DNA from: Neoceratodus forsteri
Taxonomy: Eukaryota > Chordata > Ceratodontiformes > Ceratodontidae
Length of the DNA stretch: 64,000 nt
Direction: 5' to 3'
Assembly: GCA_016271365.2 (NCBI GenBank)
Contig: CM057451.1
Coordinates: forward strand, 495,307,501 to 495,371,500
In this document: piece by piece, positions 44,943 to 56,379 of the stretch
Numbering within the stretch: position 1 is the stretch's first letter
Layout of the letters: each line of letters begins with the position of its first letter
Position numbers and translations under genes: made by a program
Notes under the pieces: generated by a model
Databases searched by the model: none
The model's input: the letters and a program-made list of their open reading frames with translations, nothing else
What the model was told of the DNA's origin: nothing

Positions 44943-46032
44943 TCAAGGGCATGAGTCTTGTGATCTCGCAGCTCCTCCATCAGGTCTCTGCTGTATTTTT
45001 GCTAGTTCCTTCAGCCTGCTCCAAGTACTAGGGCTGTCCTGGCCTGTGGTGGGGCTCAATCGGATGCTCTTTCCCACTCGGGTAACCGGGGTAATCCACT
45101 GTCTCCTCTTGATCTCTTTCATAGCCCCCAAGTCCATTAAATCCTCAGTCGGAATGTCCAAAGATGTCAGAAATTTCTTAGCATCTGCCATAGAATCAAA
45201 GATTTTGACACCAGCATCTGAGGTGACACGCAGTCAGGCAGGGAAGTCCATTCTTACTTTTAAGCCTCTGTTGCGCAGAACTTTTACATTCGGGAACCAG
45301 AGCTTCCATCTTGCCATGGTGGTAGGCGCATAGTCCAGTTCGAAAAGTAATTTGACATCTCCAAACATGATTTCTTTCTTCTCCCAAGCCTTCCTGAGAA
45401 CTATTTCTCTGGTTCTAAAATCTAGAAAAGCCACAATTAGGGAGCGAGGTCTGGCTCAGGGGTCTTTCGGGAGGGCCGAGAGTGCTCTATGGCCGCAAAT
45501 TATGTTTAAAGATGTCTCCTTGTCTATGCCCAATAGTTCCTTGATAAGACCTTCCACAAATTCTGGAATATTGGCTAATTCCGAGTGTTCTAGAAGGCCA
45601 TGTATACAGAGATTGATTCTGCGTGACCTGTTTTCAAAGGTCTTCAATACAGCTCAGGAGAAACTGTGACCTGTCATGGAGCTGCAGAATCGTGCCATTG
45701 TGCAGGTCTGTGGTGCTGGAGTAATTAGTTAAATGCTCTTCTATCTGCCTGATCTGTGTACTATAGTGTGCGATGCTTGCCTTGTTCTCCTTAATATCAG
45801 CTTTGATGGTATCAAGAGTGTTACTGAGGCGTCGGTGCTCGTGACATAGCTGGTGGGAAGTGATGTTAAAATCTGCCCCTTCCTCCTCAGACTCACTCTC
45901 CCATCACAGATCCACTGAGTCTGCTGGTCTGGAGGCCTCCATATTAACCACTGCAGACTTCGGAGGCGAGTTCAGTTTTTGTTGTTTTAGGGCCCCCACC
46001 TGGGCATTTCGTGGTTCGTTTATGGTGGCCAT
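44943..46032 (-). pseudogene. L1 ORF1 (RNA-binding coiled-coil protein)
   Basis: The start codon at 46032 (MATINEPRN...) leads into an acidic and then heptad-like stretch (coiled coil, about 45880-45670). The RRM-like core follows at 45456-45647 (SRRINLCIHGLLE, IPEFVEGLIKELLGI) and the C-terminal domain at 45196-45434 (LIVAFLDFRTREIVLRKAW, then ..FELDYAPTTMARW). These are hallmarks of L1 ORF1p, which coats the L1 RNA. At least three stops or frameshifts (about 45655, 45455, 45235). Confidence 0.82.
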
Positions 46033-46559
46033 TCAGTTTAGGGTAAGTGCCACTTGATTTTTAGCAAAGATCTCACCCAGGAGTGCAATTTAGTTGATTT
46101 TGGTCAGAGGCTTCGATAGAGCACATGATTTGGTGTCTACATTGATCGGTGATGTCACTGTAAGCCCCCACAATTTTTTTAAGAGCTGCAGGGAAACAAT
46201 TCTCTGATAAGGAACACAGGATGATATCAACAAAGGTCAGACCCAGGACCACCCGGCAGTCCATTAATAGTCGAGTGGGCCCTGGGTCTGAAATGCAGCA
46301 GGTGGGGCATAGTTCAACAATTACCTCGAGCATCACCTGCATAACTACTGGCTGAAACTCAGTCCTGCCCCCCAGAGTGACTCTGTGCCTTCCCTCTACA
46401 CCACTGCTGACTCCGAATGGAGGACACTCTGTCCTGAAAGAAAGACCCAAACCCCATATATCTTTTTGAGACAAACTCCTCCAGACTGCTAACAGGGAGG
46501 ATGGATTAATTTTTCTACAATGCAGAAACACTGAGCTGGTCTATTTTTTCCTAAAGAAT

Positions 46560-47390
46560 AGCCTGTGGCAGGAGCTCTGCATTTTCAGGGTTATTGCCCT
46601 CAGACAGTCCTTATAATGTTATAATGGGATCTTAGAGCCATCCTGTCATCCAGCAAGCCTGACCTCTATGATGACTGCTCCATCCTCTGTCCTGTTGCCT
46701 TCAAGTGTCTTAGCTTACTTTTATACCATGGCAGGGATTTATTTAACTCTAAAAATTGATTAGCGTTTTGCTCATAAAAGTGCTAAATCTTTGTGAAAAT
46801 GCATAGCTCTAGCTGCACTGTGTTTAACAAACACAGCACTTAGAGAAAATCTATATAAATACTTTCTGTACAGTTAGTATAGTCCCAAGAAAAAAAATGC
46901 TAATCAATTATTTAAAACCCTGCATGGTGAGCTGCAGCAGAAGGTCAGTAGGTGGACATGGGATGATGTGATGGAGTCAAACACCATCATGATGGTCCTA
47001 TTATAGTCATCAGTGGCTGCATCCATACCTGTATCGCATACTCCCTGCATACCTGAGATGTCCAACACTGTCAGCAGCTTTTCAATCACCAGTTCATAGT
47101 TCAGACGGTAGTGAACCAGCTCTGTGAGTGGGGTGGTTTTCAGACAGCCCTTGATAGAAAAGTAACAGCATGGTGATCTGACCACCACACTGGATCCACC
47201 ATGACATCCTAGGTACTCAGCCCCAGAAAGAAGATGAGGTTCAAGGTGTGACTGAGTTCTTGGGTGGTGGTGGAAACAACCTGTGAGAGAACCATTGAAT
47301 CCATCAATTGGAGGAATTGCCGTGCAAATTATGAGGCTTCTTCATCAACCCAAGTATTAAAACTCCCCAATAGAAGAAAGAAGAGAAAGA
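46560..47390 (-). mobile_element. L2-clade LINE endonuclease fragment
   Basis: The minus strand near 47360-47150 reads a degraded endonuclease: a GSFNTWVDEEA block in place of the GDFN motif, then TTQELSHTLNLIFFLG (the GHTLDLIF-type motif), and a SDHH-like remnant at about 47185 (VVVRSPCCYF). Downstream frames to 46904 continue the linker. It may be of the same family as 30748-32290. Confidence 0.55.
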
Positions 47391-47611
47391 GCTAAGAAGA
47401 ATGGAGGGGAAGGGAGGAGAGAAAGACAGCAAGTGGTGAAATATTGGTTAATGGTAGAGGCAAAAGAAAGTGGGTTGAATATTGGTAAGCCCCAATCATA
47501 AGGACTGGGATGGTAGGCTCGGGAGGATAAAAAATCGAGTGAATATCATGCCAGAATTGTAAGGATTTCTTCAAGTTCAAGTTGTTCAGTTTACTCAATC
47601 AGCATATCAGG
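47391..47611. other. Purine-rich stretch, unassigned
   Basis: Purine-rich on the plus strand (agaaagagctaagaag...). No recognised element. Confidence 0.3.
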
Positions 47612-47775
47612 TATAAGTAGTGCAGTATAGCCTAAAGGTTAAAACACCAAGTCAAGGGCCAGGAAACCCATTAGATCTGGATTTGAAACCCACAGCCACC
47701 ACCTGAATATTATGTTATCCTAAGCAAGTCATGTAACTTTCCTCTGCTTCCAAGTCACACCTGGAAATGAGCTTC
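47612..47775 (+). mobile_element. MIR-like CORE-SINE
   Basis: The head 'cagtatagcctaaaggttaa' (A-box position), 'gatctggatttgaaaccc' (B box) and core-like 'ctaagcaagtcatgtaactttc' + 'ctctgcttcc' follow the order of MIR/CORE-SINEs: tRNA head, core with 'gcaagtcacttaacctctctg'-type words, then a LINE-derived tail. Old and diverged. Confidence 0.72.
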
Positions 47776-48056
47776 AGCTCAGCATGCCTTTCCTTGTCAA
47801 AAAAATTCTAAAATAAATCCTAAACATCTTTTAAATAAAAGCAAATCTTCCAAGTAACTTTGGGAGTCAGAGTGATTCAAATTGTTAATGAGCTGCAGAC
47901 ACCTCCAGGAAAAAACTTTGGAATGTATAATATTTAGACACAATTCAACCTGTATGTCATTTACCTTCCATAGATTTCTCTTCTATCTTATTTATGATTG
48001 AAGGAGTTTCCACAAAAATAGGATCTTAATCCCTAATAGTTCCTCTGCCCCATAGC
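47776..48056. other. Unassigned AT-rich stretch
   Basis: No frame or repeat recognised. Confidence 0.3.
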
Positions 48057-49745
48057 ATATAGAAACATATGTAAAAACAGAGAATGTGTCAGCAGAAAAG
48101 GACCGGTAGGCCCATCTAGTTTGCCCTATTATCTCTTCCTATTACTACACCATGGACCCCATTTGGTCACAGGTATCCCTTCGTTCTCTCTTACCTTTGC
48201 TTATTATACCCATGTGCCAATCCCATGTATGCTTGAAGATCCCCACTCCTTAGGTCCCCACCACCTCTTTGGCAGGCTGTTCTAGGTGTCCACCACCCTG
48301 TCTGTGAAGAATTATTTCCTCACATCCATCTTAAACTCCTACCCCCTCAAGTTTTGTAGCATGCCCTGGTGTTCTGGTGCTCTTCCTCTTGTGAAAGAAA
48401 CTCCCCTCCATCAAACTGTTCATCCCCTGTCATGTTTCTTTCCTCCAGGAAGTACATATTGAGCTCTTGCAGCCTTTCATCATATGATTTCTTGTACAAT
48501 TCCCTCACCATTTTGGTAGCCCTCCTGTGGACCACTTCCACAATGTCAATGTCCTTGTGGAGCTGCAGCCTCCAGAACTGGACACACTACTCTAGGTGGG
48601 GTCTCACTAGTGGGCAATACAGTGGCAACACCGCCTCCTTGCTCCTGCTAGAAATCCCCCTCCCTATGCACCACAGCATCCAGCTAGTCTTGCCTGTTGT
48701 CTTTTTGCACTGCCCTGCCACCTTGAGATCATCAGATATGCTTTCCCAAGGCCCCTGTCTTGGTAACTAAGTTCCTCCCCTGTCATCTGATTCACAGTCT
48801 CAGGGTTTTCCCACCCCACGTGCATGACTTTGTACTTTTTCTGAAACCCAGCTGGCACTCCCTAGACCACTCTTCTAGTTTACCCAGATCCCTTTGCATT
48901 CTCTTCACCCCCTTCTGTATGTCCACCTTGTTACAGATTTTTGTGCCATCCACAAGGAGACAAATCTTTCCATACAGTTCCTCAGCAATGTCACTTATGA
49001 AGACATTGAAGAAGAAAGGACCCAGTACCAATCCCTGTGGTACTCCACTGGTCACTCTCTCATTCTCAAAGTGACTGCTGTTTACCACCACCCTCTGCCC
49101 CCTATCTTTCAACCAGTTAGATACCTAGCTTATCACATTCTCCCCTACCCCCAGGCTGCTACGTTTCTTAATCAGCCTCCTGTGTGGTACAGTGTCAAAG
49201 GCCTTACTGAAGTCCAGATGGGCCAGATCCACTGCCCTCCCCAATCCACCTCCATAGCTACCCAGTCAATAAAATCTATGAGATTTGTTTGACATGACCT
49301 GCTCCCTGTGAAGCTGTGCTGCCAGTGGTCCTGCAGCCCATTTTTCTTCAGGTACTCCGTTGGTCTACACTTCAGCAGCATCTCCATTATTTTCCCACCA
49401 TTGATGTGAGACTGACTTTAATTGCTAACCTCCTCCCTGCTGTTGCTCTTTTGCAGAAGAACCACATCAGCCCTCCTCCAGTCCTCTGGAATGATCCTGT
49501 CTCCAGTAAGGTGCTGAATAGTGTTGGCAGAGGTACGGCTAGAACTGTGCTCAGTTCTTTTAGTAACCTTGGATGGATCCTGTCTGGTCCCATCACCTTG
49601 TTTTCCTTTATAGCTTATAATCCCTGGTGAACTCTCTGTTCCAAAAGGACTTATGTCCACTCCAACCCCGGTGCCACCTAATGCATGTCGGTCTATCCCC
49701 TCCTCCCTCCAATTTGAAGATCAAGCAGAAGTAGTCACTTAAAAT
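48057..49745 (-). mobile_element. CR1-clade LINE (copy C), RT and 3' end
   Basis: The low-coordinate end has the inverted CR1 tail (catagcatatagaaacatat...). On the minus strand: RRATKMVRELYKKSYDERLQELN (about 48500), GVPQGLVLGPFFFNVF (about 49050), a dead active site LVDGTK in place of FADDTK (about 48960), GPDRIHPRLLKEL (about 49570) and YFCLIFKLEGG (about 49710). The copy stops next to the 5' LTR at 49765; I do not find its upstream part beyond the 3' LTR. Confidence 0.87.
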
Positions 49746-49764
49746 TTTCATTTTTTTTCGTCTT

Positions 49765-50414
49765 TGTAACAGGGTGCTACCTGTTATTAGTATACAGACC
49801 CTGGAAATAAATAATAAAGAGTCATACGTGCCAGTTCTTGTCCCCATTGTGTTATTTCTCTCACCATTTTCTAGCCTCTCATTTTCCTTCTTTTTCTTTT
49901 CTTGCTTCTTTGTCAGTGTGGCCAACCTGACAAAACCTTAGTCTTTTCTTTGCTGTCCTTTTTCCAAAAAGACCCCCTTGCTGTGCACAATAGCGCTGGA
50001 AACACTTGTTTTAATCTCCAAATTGGAGATACTTTTGTAGCGTGAGGCGCATTATCAGTAAAGCTCCTGAGTGGGAGTATAAAGAATAAAAGTGCATATC
50101 ACGCTGAGGAAAACGCCAAAAGAAAGGCATTGTGTTAGCGCAGGTCACGCTTTAATTTAAAGAGCTCTGGTGCCCCAAGTAATGAATGAAACCGCTGTGC
50201 AGTGTGGAAGGTATACAAAGAACTTCCTGAATCTGACACTACGGGCAGGAGAATGACAGTCCCATAGCATTCCTAATATTTAAAAGAATTAAAACAGTGT
50301 TGTGACAGCCCCAGAGAGGTTGTAACTGGGGCTGCCTGTAAAATAAAGCATATTTGGGCAAAAAGGGCCAAATAAAAGTCCCCTGCATGATAAGGCATGG
50401 GATAGTCAGTGTCA

Positions 50415-50446
<32 letters not shown>

Positions 50447-51245
50447 GCCGGGAGATCAGAGGGCTGTGGGTTCAGTTCCCACATCTGGCAGTTGGGTTAA
50501 TATCCCAATACTGACACTGTAGTGCAGCATGAGAGGGGTGCTGCACTTCTGAGGTGCTGTCTTTCGGATGAGACGTTAAACCGAGGTCCCATCTGCCTGG
50601 ATTGGTGGTAGTTCAGGTGGATGTTAAAGATCCCATGGCACTTATCGAAAAGAGTAGGGGAATTTCCCCGGTGTCCTGGCCAAATTTCCCTCATTCACTA
50701 AAAATACCACCAACAGCTTAATCTGGTTCAAGGTCAGCTGGCATTCATCTGTATCCCCTTCCCCTGGGTCGTGCCTGAAAATAGGCAGGATTTGTCTAGT
50801 GCACTTACCCAGTCAACAAAAACTATAAAAATAATATAGAGACTCCCCCTATTATGTAATGCCATGGCCAATGGGAACTCCGCCACAGACAGTGATGTAA
50901 TCCTGGGGCTATAAATAGGCTCACCTCTAGGGGAGTAGAGTGGAATGGAGTTGAGTCAGTTGGTGTGCTGACTGTGAAGGAGAAGGTTCAATTTGTGTGC
51001 TGATCAATTCACACAGTTCTTTGTATCAGTGTAAGAGGTTTATTACACTGAATTGGCTGGAGTTAAGCCACAGGATCTGCGAGGGAAGCAGAGACCTGGG
51101 ATTTTCTTTTGGTTATTGAGATAACAATTTTTTTCCCTTTCTGTAAATATTTTGGACTTTTAATAAAATGACAGATGCCTTCCAGCATCTTTTATGCACC
51201 TGAGCTCTGCCTGCTGTGTCACGTTTGTATCCCACCACACTCACA
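49765..51245 (+). repeat. 5' LTR of the Gmr1-type element
   Basis: Starts TGTAACAGGG and ends ...ctcACA before the primer-binding site. About 1.06 kb without the nested SINE. A TATA-like ataaatagg lies near 50911 and the polyadenylation signal aataaa at about 51163. Shares 'ctacctgttattagtataca' and following sequence with the 3' LTR at 60376, up to about 50271. Confidence 0.85.
50410..50833 (+). mobile_element. tRNA-headed SINE with V-SINE-type body
   Basis: The head 'gtggctcagtaggtagcac' is followed by a B-box-like 'gggttcagttccca'. The body contains 'ctttcggatgagacgttaaa' and 'cgaaaagagtaggggaattt', a conserved block of vertebrate V-SINE-type elements as I recall it. The LINE-like 3' part ends 'agtgcacttacccagtcaac' with an A-rich tail. 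Inserted in the 5' LTR. The 3' part recurs inverted at 61697-61841. Confidence 0.75.
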
Positions 51246-51246
51246 C

Positions 51247-51264
51247 TGGTGTCTAGTGGGATTC
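51247..51264 (+). other. Primer-binding site, tRNA-Leu-like
   Basis: tggtgtctagtgggattc, one base after the LTR end. It matches the complement of a tRNA-Leu 3' end (tggtgtc..gtgggat) with one small deletion. Confidence 0.65.
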
Positions 51265-51414
51265 CTGATGCATTCTTAGACTGACTGGGAAAAACGCTGC
51301 TCGGGGGTATAGTCATATACCAGATGCATGAGTAGAGAAAAAGGTGCCAGAAGGAAGGAGTTACAGTAGACCAGATCCAAGGCCGAACAATTGGGGTTGA
51401 AACCTATACCAGGA

Positions 51415-53345
51415 ATGGAACCAGTCGTTTGTCCCGAGGAACCACTAAAGAAAGAAGATGTGGTTCAGCTCCAAAGGGATTTTGATTTAGAGAACAGTGA
51501 CCATTATAGGTACCTACAGGTATGGAATTTCCTGTTACATAAGGGCCCTTTTAGAAGCTGCCTTGCTGGACCCCTTCCCCTATTTTTGGCTCTGATTATT
51601 AATGCAATCCGGGGTTCGTCCAGTTTCATATGATAGGATTACTATATAAAGGAATTTGAGAACTCATATCTGACACTTTTGAGACAGTGCTAGATGCATG
51701 GAATAAGGAATTAGCATCCAGGGTGACTTATAAGCTCTGGGTAAAATACACACGCCCCTCTTTGGGGGCCTCTCTGGCCCCTATTGGCAAGAATTTCTGT
51801 GGAAGTCTCGCAATAGGTATTTTAACACACCAGCTAAATTGGTAAAGATTTTTCCCACACTGGGGGTAGACTGTTGGAGACAATGTCAGGAGGGATGGGT
51901 GGACCAGGTATACATTTTCTGGGGGTGTAGTAAATTACTAGTTTTCTGGCAACAGATTGAGCAGGCCTTAAAGGCAACTTTTTTCACCGGAATTGGTACT
52001 AACTCCACAGTTTGCACTCTTATCAATTCCTCCAGAAGGTTTTAAAGCACAAGAAAGATCCCTTATCTACACCTTTCTTCTTTTAGCTAAGAAGGCGATT
52101 ACTAGACTGTGGTGGAAACAGGTTAGACCCCCAACAGTAGAAAAATGGCGGCATGACTTGATAGGGGAGTATTATTTACTACAGTGAATGATAGCCGGGG
52201 CCTCAGGGCATAGGGAACAATTTGAAATTAGGTGGAGGGCTTGGGTGCTCTTCAATTCAACATGAGAGTCCCGCATTTGTCCCATGATGATGTTTCCATG
52301 CTTTCAAAAGGAAGGTCTGAGTGGTGGGTAGGGGGAGGGCTCCTTACAATACTTGAGACGGGTTCTGCTGATGGGAGGGATTGGGGATGGATGTTGGGGA
52401 TTCATAGAACAGAGTTTCTTGTGTTGTGTGGGTTAATGATTCAAAATAGGTAGAAAGTATTATCACCACTACAGCTGTATTGCCGCCTACTGACTGTTAT
52501 GAAACTATGGATGTATATTTTTGTAGGTCATATTGTAACTGGAATGTACAGTACCTCTTTTAAAATTAATGAGACAATAAAAATAAAGTTTAAAAAAAAA
52601 AGAAAGAAGATGTGGAATCCCCAGAGGAGGAAAACAAACAGCGTGCTGGAGAAAAGAAGCGATTAGAGGAGGAGAGAAGACAAAAAAAAGACCCAGTTCC
52701 AGAGGATCCAGGTGACCTGTTGTGTTGGCTTTGCCTGAGACAGCTGGACATGGAAAGGAACTGAGAAGGGGACCGATGGCAGAGAGAAGAGGAACAGAAG
52801 AACCAAGAAGAGGACCGGTGGCAGAGACCAGAGGAACGGAAGAACCAAGAAGAGGAAAGAAGATGACAGGATGCTAGATGGCATGATGCCTTGCAGGCCA
52901 TTCAAGCAATAAACCCAGGGCAGCCTGACAGAAGCATTCCTTTGGTCATCAAATTGACCAAGCTCACTGAGGCGGATGACATTGAGGTGCACTTGACCAC
53001 CTTTGAGCAGATTGCTCAAACCTGTACCTGGCCCAGAGATCAATGGGTGATAAGACTGGTACCACACTTATCTGGACGTGCCCAGCTGGTGTACAGTCAT
53101 ATGATAGCACCAGATACCAATAATTATGACTGGGTAAAGGAAGAGATACTAAGAAGGTATGACATTAATTCTGAGACATTCTGGCAAAGATTTAGATCAC
53201 AGAAAATGGTGGGTCAAGATACGCCAAGGGAAACCTTTGCCAGATTAAAGGGCTTTGGCCTCAAATGGTTACAACCAACAGTAAAAGCAGTCGATCAGAT
53301 AATGGATTTAATTATCATCGAACAGTTTATACAGATTATGCCCTA
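51415..53345 (+). pseudogene. Gag of the Gmr1-type element with SCAN-like capsid
   Basis: The start codon at 51415 begins MEPVVCPEEPLKKEDV; an L1 insertion (51464-52599) splits the frame, which resumes with ESPEEENKQRAGEKKRLEEE, a charged coiled-coil-like stretch (52620-52880) with two stops. The capsid region (52891-53345, 151 codons) reads KLTEADDIEVHLTTFEQIA...LSGRAQLVYSHM, then the SCAN-like part: FWQRFRSQ, TPRETFARLKGFGLKWLQP, MDLIIIEQFIQIMP. Gag would package RNA in cytoplasmic particles. SCAN domains of vertebrate zinc-finger proteins are known to derive from this gag type. A degenerate Cys motif (CRVC) at 53570 marks the nucleocapsid. Confidence 0.86.
51464..52599 (+). mobile_element. 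L1/Tx1-type 3' fragment inside gag, 17-bp TSD
   Basis: Flanked by aaagaaagaagatgtgg at 51447-51463 and 52600-52616. The plus strand carries the ORF2 C-terminus: VDCWRQCQEGW..VYIFWGCSKLLVFWQQIEQAL (51860-51970). The 3' UTR ends at 'aataaaaataaag' and an A-run at 52590-52600. Removing it restores the position of the gag frame. Confidence 0.92.
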
Positions 53346-53639
53346 GGATGTGCAGGTGTGGATAAGAGCACAAACCCAACACTGCTGAGCAAACAATAAC
53401 TCTGGTGGAGGATTACCTGGCGGCCAGACCTGCAAGGACCAGAGGAACCCCAAGTCCAGCAGCCCAAACTTTGACACCAGTAAGATAATATGATCAAACT
53501 TACCAAACACTGGTATCTGGTGGGGGAGCGAGTTGGCAAAGAGATAGACCCTACCATGCTGAATTTATTTGTAGGGTATGTGCAAGAAAGGATCTTATCG
53601 CACTGAACTGTCCTAGCAAAGGATTGAATATTTCCCATT

Positions 53640-54090
53640 TTGCTATGACTAACTAGGGCTATGTTACCACAGTGGGAATCAAAGTTTACTGGGCCTCATA
53701 GGTTCAGGAAGTAAGCAGACTTTAGTGAGCGCTTGACCTCATAGAAAAACTATCAGAAAGGAGGGATGGAAACCAAGGTGACTTGTGTCCATGAGGATGT
53801 TCATTGTTACCCAACAGCCATGGTAGAAATGATTGTGGAGCAAGATACTCAGACTCTTGCTGTGGGTCTAGTCCCTCAACTTCCTGTGCCTGTGCTCATT
53901 GGTCATGACTATCCAAAGTTTGATCAACTGTTAAAGTCTCCCCAGACAGGTTACCCTTTGGTTGCTGTCACCACCTGGGCACAGACAAGAAAAGAACAGT
54001 CTCCTGATATGTTCCCTTTGGATCCAGAACTATTTGAGATCTCTGGAAAATCCAGAAAAAACAAGAATGAAAAAAGGAGGTAAAAGTAGA
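53640..54090 (+). pseudogene. Retropepsin-like protease of the Gmr1-type element
   Basis: The aspartic protease would process Gag and Pol. The active-site segment is readable at 53692-53730 (GLIGSGSKQTLVS); the catalytic Asp of the usual D-S/T-G triad is Gly here (codon 53701-53703). Downstream, 53766-54083 carries CVHEDVHCYPTAMVEM and VPQLPVPVLIGHDYP, the flap and C-terminal region typical of Gmr1-like and related proteases. The frames are separated by stops near 53735-53765. Confidence 0.75.
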
Positions 54091-54099
54091 AGTGGAGAG

Positions 54100-55450
54100 A
54101 TACTCATAAGACTGCGATACCTGAGATTCCTGAATGGGACCCGGTGATAAAAGGGGTCAAAATTCAGAAGCAGCAAAACAGGGATGAGACATTAAAACCT
54201 TATTTTTCACAGGTGGATCAAGTAACTGTACAGGGACAACCTCAGTATGTATTGTTAAATGAGACATTGTACACAATATGCATTAATCCTGTGACAGGAG
54301 AGCAACTGAAACATATTATGGTTCCCCACAGGTATAGGGATAAACTGATGGTACTGGCTCATTATGTCCCTATGGCCAGTCATGAGGGCTGAGGTAAAAC
54401 TCTAGGTAGGTTGATTCACCAGTTTTTCTGGCCAGGGATTCATGGTCAGGCAGTGAAGTACTGCCGGACATGCCCTGAGTGTCAGATGGAGGCAAAAGGT
54501 GGAAAGAAAGATAAGGTGCTCCTACGACCCAACCATTTGAAAGGTTAGCAATAGATGTGATGGGTCCCTTAACTAAGAGTGCTAAGGGTAACCAGTTTAT
54601 TCTTGTGGTCTGTGACTATGCCGCCTGATACCCTGAGGCAATACCTATGCGCACTGTCACTGCCCCTTGGATCACCCGAGGAATTGGCAACAATTTTTAG
54701 TTGGCTGGGTATTCCTCAGGTTATCCTCATGGGCCAGGGTATGAACTTCACCTCCATCCTCCTAAAGGAGTTGTATAAACCTTTGGGGGTTACAGCAGTG
54801 CAAACCTCTCCTTATCACCCCCAGACCAATGGACTGGTTGAGAGGTTCAATAAAACTGTGAAGCACATGTTGCAAAAATATGTCCAGGAGGAAGTAAGGG
54901 ATTGGGACAAGTACTTGCCCTATCTATTATTTGCATATCGTGAGATGTCCCAAGCTTCCACTATTTTTTCTCCCTTTACTCTTTTGTATAATAAGAAGCC
55001 ACAGGGTCCCTTGGATGTAGTAAAAGAACATTGGGAGGAAGGGAAGGGAAGGTCTGCCACAGTAACATAATTGATTACATGACCAACTTAAGAAAAAAAT
55101 TGGTTAAATTTATGCAGGTAGCACATCACGTGATTCAGAGGCAAGCTGATCAAAAACCAGGTTATGATAAAGGGCTGAAAGACAAATGTTTTCATCCTGG
55201 GGAGAAGGTGTTATTGTAATTACCTACCCAGGAGAATAAACTTTTAATGAAATGGCAGGGTCCCTATGTAGTAATCAAACAGGTGGGGAAGGTCAACTAT
55301 GAAATTTAAACACCAGAAAGAAAAACAGCTTTGAAAGTGTACCATGTTAACTTACTACGTAAGTGGCAGGAAAGAGCAAACTCTGTGTTTGGCTATTTTA
55401 TGTACCCTGAGTCTGAAAGCAGTGAAATGGATGTAGCTTATGAAAGGCTG
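54100..55450 (+). pseudogene. Integrase of the Gmr1-type element
   Basis: The HHCC zinc-binding domain is spread over 54330-54490 (…VPHRYRDKLMVLAHY, a second His in SHEG, then CRTCPECQ). The catalytic core follows with IDVMGPL (about 54555) and FILVVCDY (54597); the segment GQGMNFTS (about 54735) lacks the second catalytic Asp. The frame 54579-55070 keeps SPYHPQTNGLVERFNKT with the catalytic Glu, then YLLFAYREM. The C-terminal segment (55080-55370) has HPGEKVLL and a KWQGPYVV motif. Stops at 54391, 54545 and elsewhere. A CR1 follows at 55460. Confidence 0.9.
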
Positions 55451-56379
55451 GACCCTAGGTCCCAAGTGGATAGAAACATAGAAACATAGAATTTGACGGC
55501 AGATAAGGACCGCTTGGCCCACCCAGTCTGCCCATTTCCCTACTTAATGGATAAGCTGCAGATCCTAGTTAACCAGCAGCCTACTTCTTCCTGCCTCCAC
55601 CCCCTAGAATTGTCTTATGACTGTCCCATGCATGTTGGAATTCCACCACTGTTTTTGACTCCACAACCTCCTCCGGAAGGCCGTTCCATGCATCCACAAC
55701 CCTCTCTGTGAAAAAATACTTCCTTAAATTACCTCTGAGCCACCCCCCTCTATCTTCAAATTGTGCCCCCTTGTTCTTGCACACCTCTTTTTTGAAAGAT
55801 GCTACCCTCTTGGACTTTGTTGATTCCCTTGAGGTGCTTGAAAGTTTCTATCATGTACCCACTTCTCCCTCCTTTCCTCGAGGCTATACATATTAAGCTC
55901 CTTAAGTCTCTCTTCATATGTCTTCCAGTGCAGACCCTGCACCATTTTAGTTGCCCTCCTCTGGACAGCTTCCATCCTGTCTATGTCTTTTGGAGATTGG
56001 GTCTCCAGAACTGCACGTAGTACTAGATGGGGTCTCACCAGCTGTCTGTACAGAGGGATAATAACTTCCTGTTTTCTACTGGTGATGCCTCTCCTATGCA
56101 TCCCAGTATCCCCCAGCCCTCCTTGCTGCCTCTCACATTGCTTGCCCACCTTTAGGTCATCTGACATGACTACCCCAGGTCCCTTTCCATTTTTGTGTTA
56201 GTATCTCACCCCCATTGTGTACTCTTCCCCTGGGTTTTTGTTTCCCAGGTGCATTACCTTGCACTTCTTAGCATTGAATCTAAGCTGCCATACATTTGAC
56301 CATTCCTCTAACCTTGCCAAGTCCCTTCTGATCCTTTCCACTCCACCTTGTGCATCAACTGTGTTGCAGATCTTTGTGT

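Larger units (their letters stand above)
41621..46540 (-). mobile_element. L1/Tx1-type LINE, 5' segment (split element)
   Basis: 5' region (46540-46033), ORF1 (46032-44943), spacer, ORF2 endonuclease (44097-43390) and RT (43357-41621). It breaks off after LTLAGQVSLI of the RT thumb at the start of the right family B copy. The matching C-terminal part lies at 32291-34094. Retention of 5' sequence makes this the most complete L1 here. Confidence 0.85.

Noticed and set aside
52590..53067. Minus-strand open frames rich in Ser, Leu and Phe
   Set aside because: Complement of the charged gag coiled-coil region of the Gmr1-type element.
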